Source of the DNA: Neolewinella aquimaris
Lineage (GTDB): Bacteria > Bacteroidota > Bacteroidia > Chitinophagales > Saprospiraceae
Assembly: GCF_014197245.1 (NCBI RefSeq)
Contig: NZ_JACIFF010000009.1
Location: 124,001 to 188,000 of the forward strand
Length of the DNA stretch: 64,000 nt
Direction: 5' to 3'
The position numbers and the translations under genes are program-made. The notes under the pieces were generated by a model, which saw only the letters and a program-made list of their open reading frames with translations, did not search any database and was not told the DNA's origin. This document shows, in pieces, positions 18,101 through 25,797 of this stretch. Position 1 is the stretch's first letter, and every line of letters starts with the position of its first letter.

Positions 18101-19286
18101 CACCATCGGCAAACTGAAAGCTGAGCCCCGCATAGGTAAGCCAGCGGTCGTAGGACAGATCGAGCAGGAGCAACTTAGACTTATAGCCGGCCAGCCACAG
18201 CTGACCGCGGCCGTTGCGCTGCAGGATGACCCGGTTGGCCGGAATGGGATACTGAGGAGCCTTGTACATCTCCCAGTTGCCGCCGGGGAAGTAGGCAAAG
18301 AGCTTGGCGATGGTGCTCACCCAGATGATGCCGTCGTCCGATTGCACGATGTCCGTCATGTACTCATCGCCCCCGAAGCGACGATTCAGGTATATGGTCT
18401 CCCACTCCTTGCCATCGTACACCAGGATCCCCCGGTCGGAGCTCGAATTGATGACCCAGATCCTCCCGTCGGCTGCCTCCAGCAATCGCTGTTCTTCACC
18501 AATCATTAGATCGGGACCGCTCTCCGTCACCGTAAAGTCGCTCAGGCCGTCCGCCCGCACGGAGGACCAGCGGAACCGTAACAGTTTGCCTACCTCCAAT
18601 TCTGTAGAAACGGCAAACCAAACGTTTCCCTTACTATCCTCCAACGCATCGGAACCGTCGCGAAAGTCACCGGCTTCACTGAGTACCGCGGCCGGAAGCG
18701 CGATCCAGCGTGCCCCGGGAAAGGAAGCCCGCAGCGCTTCTATCCGGGATGCGGAGGTAAAAAAGGTCAGCCCGCCGTCGAGTTGTAGGTGAATAAATCC
18801 CTGGGTGGAACTGGCCACTACGCTGCCGTCCCCCATTTCACTGAGGGAGAGGAAGGAGAACTCGTCGGAAGTGGCTAGCAGCGTCTCCCACCGGGTACCG
18901 TCGTAGCGATATATGCCCCGTTGACTGGCCGCGTAGACCGATCCGGCGCGGGTCACCAGCAACTGATCTACGGGAGCTTCGGTCGGGCTACCCGCTTCGC
19001 GGTGGATCGTCCACCCGTAGCCGTCGTACTCCATCACCCCCTCGCTGCCCCCCACGAACACCCTCCGGTCGGGAGTCTCCACGATGCAGCGAACGCCGGC
19101 ACCGTCCAGCTCGGGAAATTGCCGCCAGCGCCACGCTTCCGAAAGCGGATTTACGGTTTGGGGAAAATATGGATCGGCGGCGTTCAGCAAATTCCCCGAG
19201 AGGCCGATCAGTGCAAGGAGCAGTATTCCCAACAGCTTGCTTTTCTGCCAACTTTCACCGCACCTGCGTCCCCGCCGCTCTCCCAT
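15102..19286 (-). CDS. Hybrid two-component system regulator (HTCS) with AraC output
   Basis: This single protein of about 1394 residues combines a full phosphorelay. An N-terminal signal/anchor (LLGILLLALIGLSG) is followed by a periplasmic two-component propeller with many W-x-G repeats, a Y_Y_Y domain, and a transmembrane helix WFLGLMLLFLLTFGLYEY. The cytoplasm holds HisKA (phospho-acceptor His868 in SHELRTP), HATPase (NLLSNAFRHTPP, GTGIGLSYT), a receiver (Asp1192 in VVSDVMM) and an AraC-type DNA-binding domain. HTCS proteins sense oligosaccharides and switch on polysaccharide genes, so this one probably controls the flanking pectin genes. ATGs at 19337 and 19376 are alternative starts. Confidence 0.95.
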   Translation of the reverse strand: MGERRGRRCGESWQKSKLLGILLLALIGLSGNLLNAADPYFPQTVNPLSEAWRWRQFPELDGAGVRCIVETPDRRVFVGGSEGVMEYDGYGWTIHREAGSPTEAPVDQLLVTRAGSVYAASQRGIYRYDGTRWETLLATSDEFSFLSLSEMGDGSVVASSTQGFIHLQLDGGLTFFTSASRIEALRASFPGARWIALPAAVLSEAGDFRDGSDALEDSKGNVWFAVSTELEVGKLLRFRWSSVRADGLSDFTVTESGPDLMIGEEQRLLEAADGRIWVINSSSDRGILVYDGKEWETIYLNRRFGGDEYMTDIVQSDDGIIWVSTIAKLFAYFPGGNWEMYKAPQYPIPANRVILQRNGRGQLWLAGYKSKLLLLDLSYDRWLTYAGLSFQFADGAGEEWFVAHDNRVVRRIGDRWTAYGSADGLMDTPVGLLHTTHGQIWAAGSHRGRAATARWRDGRWEMHRHPTLSWGIDYRAMFEASDGTLWFGGSVDARPQDGFTSGLLQLPDPLDDELNWIQHPTGTNGLTQANVYGIGESPDGRIWIGGSRLLFYDGERWEPAADERLRQYVNCLHSTPDRLLVGSRYYGLFVYDGTTWSNYTTADGLTGNTIISIDALSDSITLVATENGTCAFDGSSWTRNFFPEQLDVDFEGGTIRHTDEYIWIDHVSRNWKRQALNGSRLSSDQYDFYSTRYRPSRTPPETSIAFYTERVPADGNGIVSWSGKDYFGKTRKEHLTYSYRLDGGDWMPFSPAEEFAFTDLGHGPHRIEVKTRDLDFNVDPTPAVVNFEVLAPVWKQAWFLGLMLLFLLTFGLYEYRVHRKNAKLETVNVSLQDRNEEIRQQRDQLEGLVGQLENLSKAKLGFFTNISHELRTPLTLILGPIDQLVREQDRLSPSRRQQLQVIVQRNARRLLALIDQLLEIRRIEQSALEIKLSDVKLAEYLGSITELFEDLALQRDIFLEYSHHGEDTFVALDVDKVEKILANLLSNAFRHTPPGGSIRVSLTTVTAEAVGLSGFYDKYVEIQVEDTGSGISEDKIALIFDKYFTSPSGASTESGTGIGLSYTKDLIYLMQGDIRVSSTPGQGSRFTVYLPFVPGRPVDHSSEPSGGPSLSAIRQETAMLLSGYQESEREGEDAAAEVDDQARTVLVVEDNPDMLQFLAQLLQDKYRVVTAVNGKEGLQLARQQSIDLVVSDVMMGEMDGVTLCHQLKDNLATSHIPVVLLTARVLDENKASGYSRGADDYITKPFNPELLLLRIENLLEQRRRLREKFNLDFQLTPESEVVPSPDEEFMSRLVGLLQENVSESDFNVKAMCKAMHLSHMHFIRKVKQLTGKKPIDLLKSYRMKKAKELLAQNSLTIAEVAYRVGFDLPNSFSRTFKKEFNITPSQYVQQQQEA
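19259..19276 (-). repeat. 18-bp dispersed word, copy 3
   Basis: The minus strand reads GGCGGGGACGCAGGTGCG, 17 of 18 matching. It lies within the N-terminal coding sequence of the HTCS, where it encodes part of GRRCGE. Confidence 0.7.
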
Positions 19287-19388
19287 GACGGTGAGCGAAG
19301 CGACGGAAAATCCGCACGGAGAATAACGTTGGTGCATGTTCGATCGAATGAAGCCCGAAAAAGCAAGATAACGCACCCGGCCGTAAGG

Positions 19389-20897
19389 CTACAGCCCGGT
19401 GCCGAGCACCCCGTACAGGCTTTCTACCCCCCGGAAGTAGTTGCTGAGACGAATATTCTCGTTCGGACTGTGCTGATTGTTATCCGGATTAACGAGTGGC
19501 AGTACGATGGCGGGTACGTCGAGGGTGTTGACGAAGGGCGCGATCGGAACCGAGCCACCCATGGTGCGGACCAGTACCGGCGGCTCACCGAAAGTATTGG
19601 TCAGGGCCCGCTGCAGCCAGGTGCCGGTCGGTCCGTTCAGGTCAGTGCGGAAGGCGCCGTACTCGCTCCGCCCGCTGAAGCTGGCCAGTCGGGGGTAGTC
19701 GAGCCGTTCCTGATCGGTCGGTTCACGCCCGTCGGGGATGAGGTGAAAGCCCTGATTCTTGATGTGCTGCTCCACCAATTCGAGCAGCCGGTCGCCGTCG
19801 CTTTCCTTCACGAGTCGCAGATCCAGGTTGGCTACCGCGGTGGCGGGAATGATGGTACGCGCCGCGCTGCCCACCCAGCCGCTCGACATGCCCCGGATAT
19901 TGAGACTAGGGTACTGCAGAGCCTCCTGTAGGTTCTCCCCCACCCCGTCGGGCTCACTGAATCCGATGGCCTCCCGGATCTGCCGCGGATCGTCGGGTAC
20001 GCCGGCCATCATTTCGCGGGTAGCTTCGTCCAGCTCGATGCCGTCGTAGTAGCCGGCGATCGTGACCCGCCCCTGCTGGTCCTTCATGGAACCCAGCAAC
20101 TGGGCTAGGCGCAGGGCCGGATTGGGCGCGTAGTTCCCGTAGTGTCCGCTGTGCTGGGGCAGCCGCGGACCGTAAACCGTCAGTCGGGCGGTCGCGATTC
20201 CCCGGGCTCCCCCCACCAGGGTCGGCTCGTTGATCGCGTGTACGGGTCCGTCGAGGATCACTAGGTGGTCGGCGGCGAGGGCCTCCCGGTGGGTTTCGAC
20301 GGCGCCGGGCAGGTCGGGACTACTCCCTTCCTCCATCGGATCGACGATGAATTTTACGTGATACGCCGGGCGTTTTCCGTCGGCGATCATCTGATCCCAG
20401 GCCACCAGGAACATCATGATCGGAGCCTTGGCGTCGCTGCTGGAGCGGGCGAAAAGCCGTACGTCGCTGGTGTCGGGTCGCGCGGTCAGTTCCGCGTTTT
20501 CGTACTGGATGCTGCCGGCCTCATCCACCGCCATGGTTCCGTAGACGGGGTTGAAGGGCGGCGCAAGCACCCACTTGCTGGGGTCGACGGGCTGGCCGTC
20601 CACGTGGCCGTAAAAGAGTACCGTTTCGGCATTTGCATCTTCGGCCGGGAAGCCGAGCAGCAGCAGGTCAATGCCTTCGTTGGGTAGCCGTTGGGTGGTA
20701 AATCCCCGCTTACTGTATTCCCGTTCCAGCCACTGCAGGTTCGGTTCCAGTTGCCCTTCGATGTGGGCGTCGTTGGACAGGGATAGGAAGTCGATGAACT
20801 GCGGCAGACTACTCAGCGTGCGCTCGTAGAGGGCGGAGGTTTGGGCGGGGACGCGGGAGCAGAGAACACAGAGTAAAAGCAGGCTGAAGTAACGCAT
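19389..20897 (-). CDS. M20/M25/M40 family metallopeptidase, secreted
   Basis: The 502-residue protein begins with a signal peptide ending SRVPAQ19. The dinuclear zinc enzyme pattern is visible as YGHVDGQPVD (His and Asp ligand region), the bridging-Asp region ARSSSDAKAPIMMF, and the general base in DPMEEGSSPDL. A dimerisation domain sits between about 210 and 390, and the C-terminal His ligand is near NSPNENIRL. Family members are di- or carboxypeptidases or deacylases. It is unclear why it lies between the pectin regulator and the oxidoreductases, and it may be only a neighbour in transcription. Confidence 0.9.
   Translation of the reverse strand: MRYFSLLLLCVLCSRVPAQTSALYERTLSSLPQFIDFLSLSNDAHIEGQLEPNLQWLEREYSKRGFTTQRLPNEGIDLLLLGFPAEDANAETVLFYGHVDGQPVDPSKWVLAPPFNPVYGTMAVDEAGSIQYENAELTARPDTSDVRLFARSSSDAKAPIMMFLVAWDQMIADGKRPAYHVKFIVDPMEEGSSPDLPGAVETHREALAADHLVILDGPVHAINEPTLVGGARGIATARLTVYGPRLPQHSGHYGNYAPNPALRLAQLLGSMKDQQGRVTIAGYYDGIELDEATREMMAGVPDDPRQIREAIGFSEPDGVGENLQEALQYPSLNIRGMSSGWVGSAARTIIPATAVANLDLRLVKESDGDRLLELVEQHIKNQGFHLIPDGREPTDQERLDYPRLASFSGRSEYGAFRTDLNGPTGTWLQRALTNTFGEPPVLVRTMGGSVPIAPFVNTLDVPAIVLPLVNPDNNQHSPNENIRLSNYFRGVESLYGVLGTGL
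20844..20861 (+). repeat. 18-bp dispersed word, copy 4
   Basis: GGCGGGGACGCGGGAGCA lies inside the signal-peptide coding region of the M20 peptidase and encodes CSRVPAQ on the minus strand. Confidence 0.8.
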
Positions 20898-20918
20898 AGG
20901 TTGGTTTGGGACTAACGA

Positions 20919-22289
20919 TTAACGGCTCATCTTATAAGCCTCGGTGGTCACAAAGTACTTCGTAAGCATATTCGTCCGCTCCCATTCGGGTATTTTTCCG
21001 TCGATCAGGTACTTCAGGTACTGTTCCGTGACCTGCCCGAAGTGGTCCTCGTGGCCGGTGCGGAGATCCGCTGGCACCGTGATCTCGTAACCCGAGTCGG
21101 CCCCGCGGTAGGCAATACCGGGAAACTGGTCCTGCAGCTCTTCGATTGCGGCCTTCAAGACTTCCTCCGTTAGTGCCCCTACCGGCTCGACGTACAGCGT
21201 CGGGGTATATTTCTGGGCGGCGTCCTGGCGGATGACCAGATTGGCCTTCGTGCCCCGCATGATCGAGTAGTGGGTATCGGCGGCACCGGGAGGGGCTTCG
21301 TAATTCCAGATCACGGAGGCCTTACCGTGTACGCCGCGCACGGTGAAGTCGATCTCGCCATTGGCGAAGACTTCGAGCTTGTCGCCCTTCATGCGCGGCC
21401 GCAGGTAATCGGGGAATTCACTCAATCCCGTCACGTGGGAGAACTGACCGAGGTCCATTTCGGTCGCCCAGCGCCGGGCCCTTACCACTTCCACGTCTTC
21501 GACTCCGATGGGCTGATCGGGAAAGGTTTCCCACAGGATCAGGTCGACCAGGTGAGTGGCTACATCCACGATTCCCTCGCCCTGCTGCTCCACGTCGAAG
21601 AACCAGGCCGGCCGGATGAGCGGCGCACCGGAAACCTCCTTACTGAAGTGGTGCACACTCTCCTTGCTGATGGCGGGCTCGTCGACCGACCCCTTCACCA
21701 GTTCGCCGAATAGCTCGGGCTGCTGGGATAGCGCCCGCTGCAGCATCGTCGTGATCTCGAAGCGCTCGGTCATGATGTCGTAGACGAGCAGGCCCTTTTC
21801 CTCCGCTTCCTCCAGGGTGGACTTTAGTAGGTCGTATTCCGCCGGATCGATCACCATGGGCTTATCGGCCAGCACGTTCAGGCCGTTGTCGACGGCGGCC
21901 TCGATGTACTCCGTTTTGCGGCCGTTGTTGCCGGACAGCACCACCACGTTGCCGGCGCGGTCGGCTAGCATGCGGTCCAGGTAATCCGGTCCGGTGTACA
22001 CTTCCTCCTTCCAGGCGGTCGGATTGTCTCCCGAGTTGTAGCGTTCGATGCGGCCGAGGTGTTGCTGCACGTCGTCGCCGGGGGGAGCGTAGACGTGCAC
22101 CGTCGGATCGACTTGCTCGTACATCTTTTTCTGCACCAGTCCGGCGTGGAAGTGGCCGGGATCCAGGGTGATGAGTTTGACCTCACCGGCACCGCCCCGG
22201 AAGCCGGTGGTCGTCGGATCGTTGGCCGGTGGATTGGAGGAAGCACAGCCCATGATGGTGGTCAGGATAAATAGGGGGAATATTCTCAC
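20919..22289 (-). CDS. Gfo/Idh/MocA-type oxidoreductase lipoprotein with PF16490-like C-terminus
   Basis: The 456-residue protein starts with the lipoprotein signal MRIFPLFILTTIMGC (Cys15), so it is exported, unlike classical sugar dehydrogenases. The N-terminal half is a Rossmann-like fold with VVVLSGNNGRKTEYIEAAVDNGLNVLADKPMVI, which includes the conserved EKP-type motif as DKP. The C-terminal half matches the putative oxidoreductase C-terminal family seen in Bacteroidota. The classical N-terminal GxGxxG is replaced by LITLDPGHFHAGLV, so NAD binding may differ. It lies 47 bases downstream of a second Gfo/Idh/MocA gene. The substrate is unknown. Confidence 0.82.
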   Translation of the reverse strand: MRIFPLFILTTIMGCASSNPPANDPTTTGFRGGAGEVKLITLDPGHFHAGLVQKKMYEQVDPTVHVYAPPGDDVQQHLGRIERYNSGDNPTAWKEEVYTGPDYLDRMLADRAGNVVVLSGNNGRKTEYIEAAVDNGLNVLADKPMVIDPAEYDLLKSTLEEAEEKGLLVYDIMTERFEITTMLQRALSQQPELFGELVKGSVDEPAISKESVHHFSKEVSGAPLIRPAWFFDVEQQGEGIVDVATHLVDLILWETFPDQPIGVEDVEVVRARRWATEMDLGQFSHVTGLSEFPDYLRPRMKGDKLEVFANGEIDFTVRGVHGKASVIWNYEAPPGAADTHYSIMRGTKANLVIRQDAAQKYTPTLYVEPVGALTEEVLKAAIEELQDQFPGIAYRGADSGYEITVPADLRTGHEDHFGQVTEQYLKYLIDGKIPEWERTNMLTKYFVTTEAYKMSR

Positions 22290-22336
22290 GGTGGGAGTTT
22301 GTCGGTTATCGTCGGGAACTACAGGACGGTCTTTAC

Positions 22337-23731
22337 TTAGCGCGCATTGCCGGCCAACACGGGGATGTTTTCGTAGCCGTAGGGATAGCGCTGCGACCGC
22401 GACAGCATCCGGTTGGCGGCGTCGTTATCTTTAAATCGCTCGTTGATGGGGTCCCAGTGGAGTTTACCGGGCACCTTCATAGCAATGTGGGAGATCAGGC
22501 AGGCGGTGCAGGAGCGGTGGGCCACCTCGGCGGGGGAGATGGTCAGTTCGCGCGACTTCATACACTCGAGCCAGTTTCGGTGCTGTTCGGGACTGTCGTA
22601 AAGCCGGATGTCGTCTTCACCGATTTCGAGCTGCCCCTTATCGAGCGAGGTCTTGAAGGCGGGTGAGTTGCCGAAGTCCGGGTCGTTGGCCGTGACGGCG
22701 ACGTTGCCACGGGATACGAAGATGTCCCCGTCCGTTCCGTAAAAGTGGATGCCGTTGGGCAGTTCTCCGTCGATGATCATGGTGGCTCCGTTGGCGTACT
22801 TGCTCTCGACGTGGTAGGGTCCGTGGACGGTCCACAGGCCCTCAGTCGGAAACTCGGCCGTGGCTTCCAGTTCGATCGGACCGGTAAATTCCGTGCCCAT
22901 GCCCCAGTGGGCGATATCGATGTGGTGTACCCCCCAGCCCGTAATCATACCGGCGCCGAACTGCTCGCAGCGCAGCCAGCCGGGACGGGAAAAATCGTCC
23001 TGCGGGTGCACTCTTTCCAGGGTGTAGGGGACGTAGGGCGTGCGGCCGAGCCACATGTCGTAGTTCAGGTTTTCGGGGACGGGCATGGGCGTCGGGTCTC
23101 CGCCCGCCGGGTCGCTGGGCAGGCCGATCTCTACCCGCTCGATCTTACCGATGCGTCCGTTACGGACCAGCTCGCAGGCGCGCCGAAATTGGGGCCACGG
23201 GTCGGTCGAACGCTGCTGGCTGCCGAGCTGGAACACTACTCCGGAACGGTGAACGATGTCGCTCATCATCCGTCCCTCCGCCACGGTGAGGGAGGTGGGC
23301 TTCTGCAGGTAAATGTCCTTCCCGGCCAGCGCGGCCTCGATGGCGGGCTGGGCGTGCCAGTGGTCCGGAGTGCTGATGATGACGCCGTCGATGTCGGGAC
23401 TGGCGAGCAACTCCCGGTAGTCGTCGTACATCTTCACGTCGATGAACTTATCGCTGCCCTTGTTCTCGCGGTAGTACTGCTCGATGTAGGCTTTGCCGAG
23501 TTCCTTGCGCTTACTGTCCACGTCACAAACGGCGACGACCCGCGCCATATCGTTCTTCATCGTCTCGGGAAGATCATGCCCCCGGGCGATGCGGCCGAAG
23601 CCGATCTGGGCGATGTGCAGCTTGTTGCTGGGCGCGTTCTTACCGAGTACGGAGGCAGGAACAATGGTGGGAAAAGCGACGGTGGCGGCCGTGGCTAGGA
23701 GAGATTTTTTGATGGCGGATCGACGATTCAT
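22337..23731 (-). CDS. Gfo/Idh/MocA family oxidoreductase with Tat-like signal
   Basis: The 464-residue protein starts MNRRSAIKKSLLATAATVAFP, a twin-arginine-type export signal that would carry a folded, cofactor-loaded enzyme across the inner membrane. The Rossmann motif is IAQIGFGRIARGHDLP, the cofactor-side motif is DIYLQKPTSLTVAEGR with Lys-Pro, and the catalytic region is WGVHHIDIAHWGMG. Exported members are common in Bacteroidota and Planctomycetes carbohydrate loci and are often oxidoreductases or redox-neutral glycosidases using bound NAD(P). It forms a run with the second oxidoreductase and the PmoA-like/ThuA protein. The substrate cannot be read from sequence. Confidence 0.9.
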   Translation of the reverse strand: MNRRSAIKKSLLATAATVAFPTIVPASVLGKNAPSNKLHIAQIGFGRIARGHDLPETMKNDMARVVAVCDVDSKRKELGKAYIEQYYRENKGSDKFIDVKMYDDYRELLASPDIDGVIISTPDHWHAQPAIEAALAGKDIYLQKPTSLTVAEGRMMSDIVHRSGVVFQLGSQQRSTDPWPQFRRACELVRNGRIGKIERVEIGLPSDPAGGDPTPMPVPENLNYDMWLGRTPYVPYTLERVHPQDDFSRPGWLRCEQFGAGMITGWGVHHIDIAHWGMGTEFTGPIELEATAEFPTEGLWTVHGPYHVESKYANGATMIIDGELPNGIHFYGTDGDIFVSRGNVAVTANDPDFGNSPAFKTSLDKGQLEIGEDDIRLYDSPEQHRNWLECMKSRELTISPAEVAHRSCTACLISHIAMKVPGKLHWDPINERFKDNDAANRMLSRSQRYPYGYENIPVLAGNAR

Positions 23732-23803
23732 AGGACAGGGATTGAGGGGACGAGGGGAGAGAAGGATTAAAGGAGAGAGGGATTGAGGGGGAGAGGGAAT
23801 GAA
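23732..23803. repeat. Polypurine/polypyrimidine spacer with CCCTCAATCCCT words
   Basis: The spacer is almost wholly purine on the plus strand, with blocks of the form AGGGATTGAGGGG at both ends. On the minus strand these read as CCCTCAATCCCT, the same word that is repeated three times inside ileS at 53337-53372. Confidence 0.7.
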
Positions 23804-25735
23804 TTACTCCGCGGCCCAGCGGATACCGCCGAGGATGTGCCGGAGGAACTGGGGGTCGGAGTAGTGCTCGATGCGGTGACCGAGGGAGGTGTACCACTGG
23901 CGCCCACCGTCGGTGGTGTGGTACCAGGAGGTGGGGAAGGTGCTGCCGAAGGTGTCGGCCGGGTAGGTGGTTTTACCTTCCTCGTCATCGACGGTGCCGA
24001 GGTCGGCGGCGAGCAGTACGTGGATGGCGGGATTGAGCTGCTTGAGGTAATAGCATTCATCGTCCCTGATGTGCCAGGTGGCGGGCAGGAAGTCGGTGGA
24101 GGGGTGATCGGAATCCACTACCAGCACATCGAAATCCTGCCGTTTGGCGTGGCGGTGAAACTTGCCGCCCAGATTGCGCCAGAACCAGGGCCAGTCGCGC
24201 TCCGAGCCGCAGGCGGAGTGAATGCCCACGAAGCCACCACCCGCCTCGATGTACGATTTGAAGGCTTGCTCCTGTTCCGGGGTGTCGAAGATGTCGTTGT
24301 TGGTATTCGAAAATACCAGCACGTCGAATTCTTCCAGTCCATCGGGAGTGAACATGCCCGGGTCGTCGGTGGCGACTACCTCGAAGCCATTGTCCTTACC
24401 CATCTGCTCGATGGCCACGATGCTGGCCGGAATGTTGTCGTGCACGAAGCCCTTGCCGTTCTTGGTATACAGCAGTACCCGCGCACCCGCCAGACCATTA
24501 TCATCGTTCCACCGCACCCGCGGGGGATGGGCAAAGTCCTGCCAGTAGCGGTTGGCGGTCGTGGTGTCGAGTTGGCCGTCGTAGACGAGCATGCGGTACT
24601 TAAGTTGGTAAGTGCCGCCGGGTCGCATGACGTAATCGCGGTCCTGGGCCGGATTAAAATTAACGAAGACGTTCTCCTTTCCCCCGTTCGCCCCGGTGGG
24701 CCAGATGCGAATCTGCTCGGGAAAGTTGTAGTTGCCGGGGTGGGTCATGAAGAGGATGCCCGAGCGGCCGTGTTCCGTGGGGCCTTCGACCTTCATCCAC
24801 CGCGCACGGGTCGCGTTACCGTCGGATTTATTCTTGCCCCCGCTCGTGAGCAGCTCGACGTTGTCGTCGTTCCAGCTGGCCCGCCCGCGGTAGCCGAAGC
24901 CCTGGTAGCGGTAGGCCTTTACGGTGAAGGGTTCGCCGGTGATGTTCGTCTGCCTGGTGGTGTAGTCGACCAGGTAGTTGTCGTCGTCTGCCGGCAGTAC
25001 GCGCAGATCGAGCGTCTCTTCCAGCAGTTGTTCGGGATTTTCGGCCACGGCACTGTCGCGGTAGGCCAGGTAAGCGTGGCGGGCGGTCAGTCCGGCCTGG
25101 ACGTTGCCGTCCGTCACTTCACTCACACCCTGTGCTTCCACCGTTCCGTGTCCGCGCACCAGGTTCCAGAAGTCCAGCTCCTTACCCCTGAATTCGGTAT
25201 GCGTCCAGGGATTCCACACGCCGTAGTGGTGGTAGTGGTCGGGTGGCTGAATGCGGGAAAGGGTATCGCCGCTCGGCGAGAGCAGCGGGTGAAGGTAGCC
25301 GCCCCGCGAAAAGATCGGATCCACGCCGTCGGGTACCGCGGCGGGGGCGTACTGGTAGGTCATTACTTCCCTCCCGTTCACGGCAAATCGTACGGCCCCG
25401 TCCTCATTCTGGGCGGTGAACGCAGGAGCAGGGGAAGTCACGGAAGCCTGGCGAAGTTGGTAGTTCCGCGATGTACCGGCTGGTGTCGACCCGGTCATGA
25501 TCCAACACAACTGGCGATTATCCCACTGGGCGGTCACCGCTTTGTCTTCCCCGTCCGTGACCTCGTACAGGGTCAGGGTGGCGCGATTGGACCAGAGGCT
25601 GTCCGGCACTTCGGTGCACAGCGGAGTATCCGTGCGGTCGTACGCACCGGCAGAGGCCGAGAAGGTTGGGGTGACGGATTGTCCCATCAGGGTGACGCTT
25701 CCCAAAAGGGCAAGGGAAAAAATATGTTGATGCAT
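23804..25735 (-). CDS. PmoA-like (DUF6807) and ThuA domain fusion protein, secreted
   Basis: The 643-residue exported protein (signal MHQHIFSLALLGSVTLMGQ) joins two domains usually found in separate genes. Residues of about 20-370 resemble the methane oxygenase PmoA-like family (DUF6807), with GGYLHPLLSPSGDTLSR and HYHHYGVWNPWTHTEF. This family has nothing to do with methane monooxygenase subunits. Residues of about 390-643 form a ThuA-like class I glutamine-amidotransferase fold with VLLYTKNGKGFVHDN, VLVFSNTNNDIF and GGGFVGIHSACGSE. ThuA proteins are linked to trehalose and other sugar use. The start at 25735 precedes the signal peptide. The role is probably in sugar-derivative handling with the two oxidoreductases. 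Confidence 0.83.
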   Translation of the reverse strand: MHQHIFSLALLGSVTLMGQSVTPTFSASAGAYDRTDTPLCTEVPDSLWSNRATLTLYEVTDGEDKAVTAQWDNRQLCWIMTGSTPAGTSRNYQLRQASVTSPAPAFTAQNEDGAVRFAVNGREVMTYQYAPAAVPDGVDPIFSRGGYLHPLLSPSGDTLSRIQPPDHYHHYGVWNPWTHTEFRGKELDFWNLVRGHGTVEAQGVSEVTDGNVQAGLTARHAYLAYRDSAVAENPEQLLEETLDLRVLPADDDNYLVDYTTRQTNITGEPFTVKAYRYQGFGYRGRASWNDDNVELLTSGGKNKSDGNATRARWMKVEGPTEHGRSGILFMTHPGNYNFPEQIRIWPTGANGGKENVFVNFNPAQDRDYVMRPGGTYQLKYRMLVYDGQLDTTTANRYWQDFAHPPRVRWNDDNGLAGARVLLYTKNGKGFVHDNIPASIVAIEQMGKDNGFEVVATDDPGMFTPDGLEEFDVLVFSNTNNDIFDTPEQEQAFKSYIEAGGGFVGIHSACGSERDWPWFWRNLGGKFHRHAKRQDFDVLVVDSDHPSTDFLPATWHIRDDECYYLKQLNPAIHVLLAADLGTVDDEEGKTTYPADTFGSTFPTSWYHTTDGGRQWYTSLGHRIEHYSDPQFLRHILGGIRWAAE

Positions 25736-25797
25736 TCTCGACGAGTAGGTGTTGGAGCAGACCAAAGTAGGAAAAACCATTCATTCGTTAACGTTCG

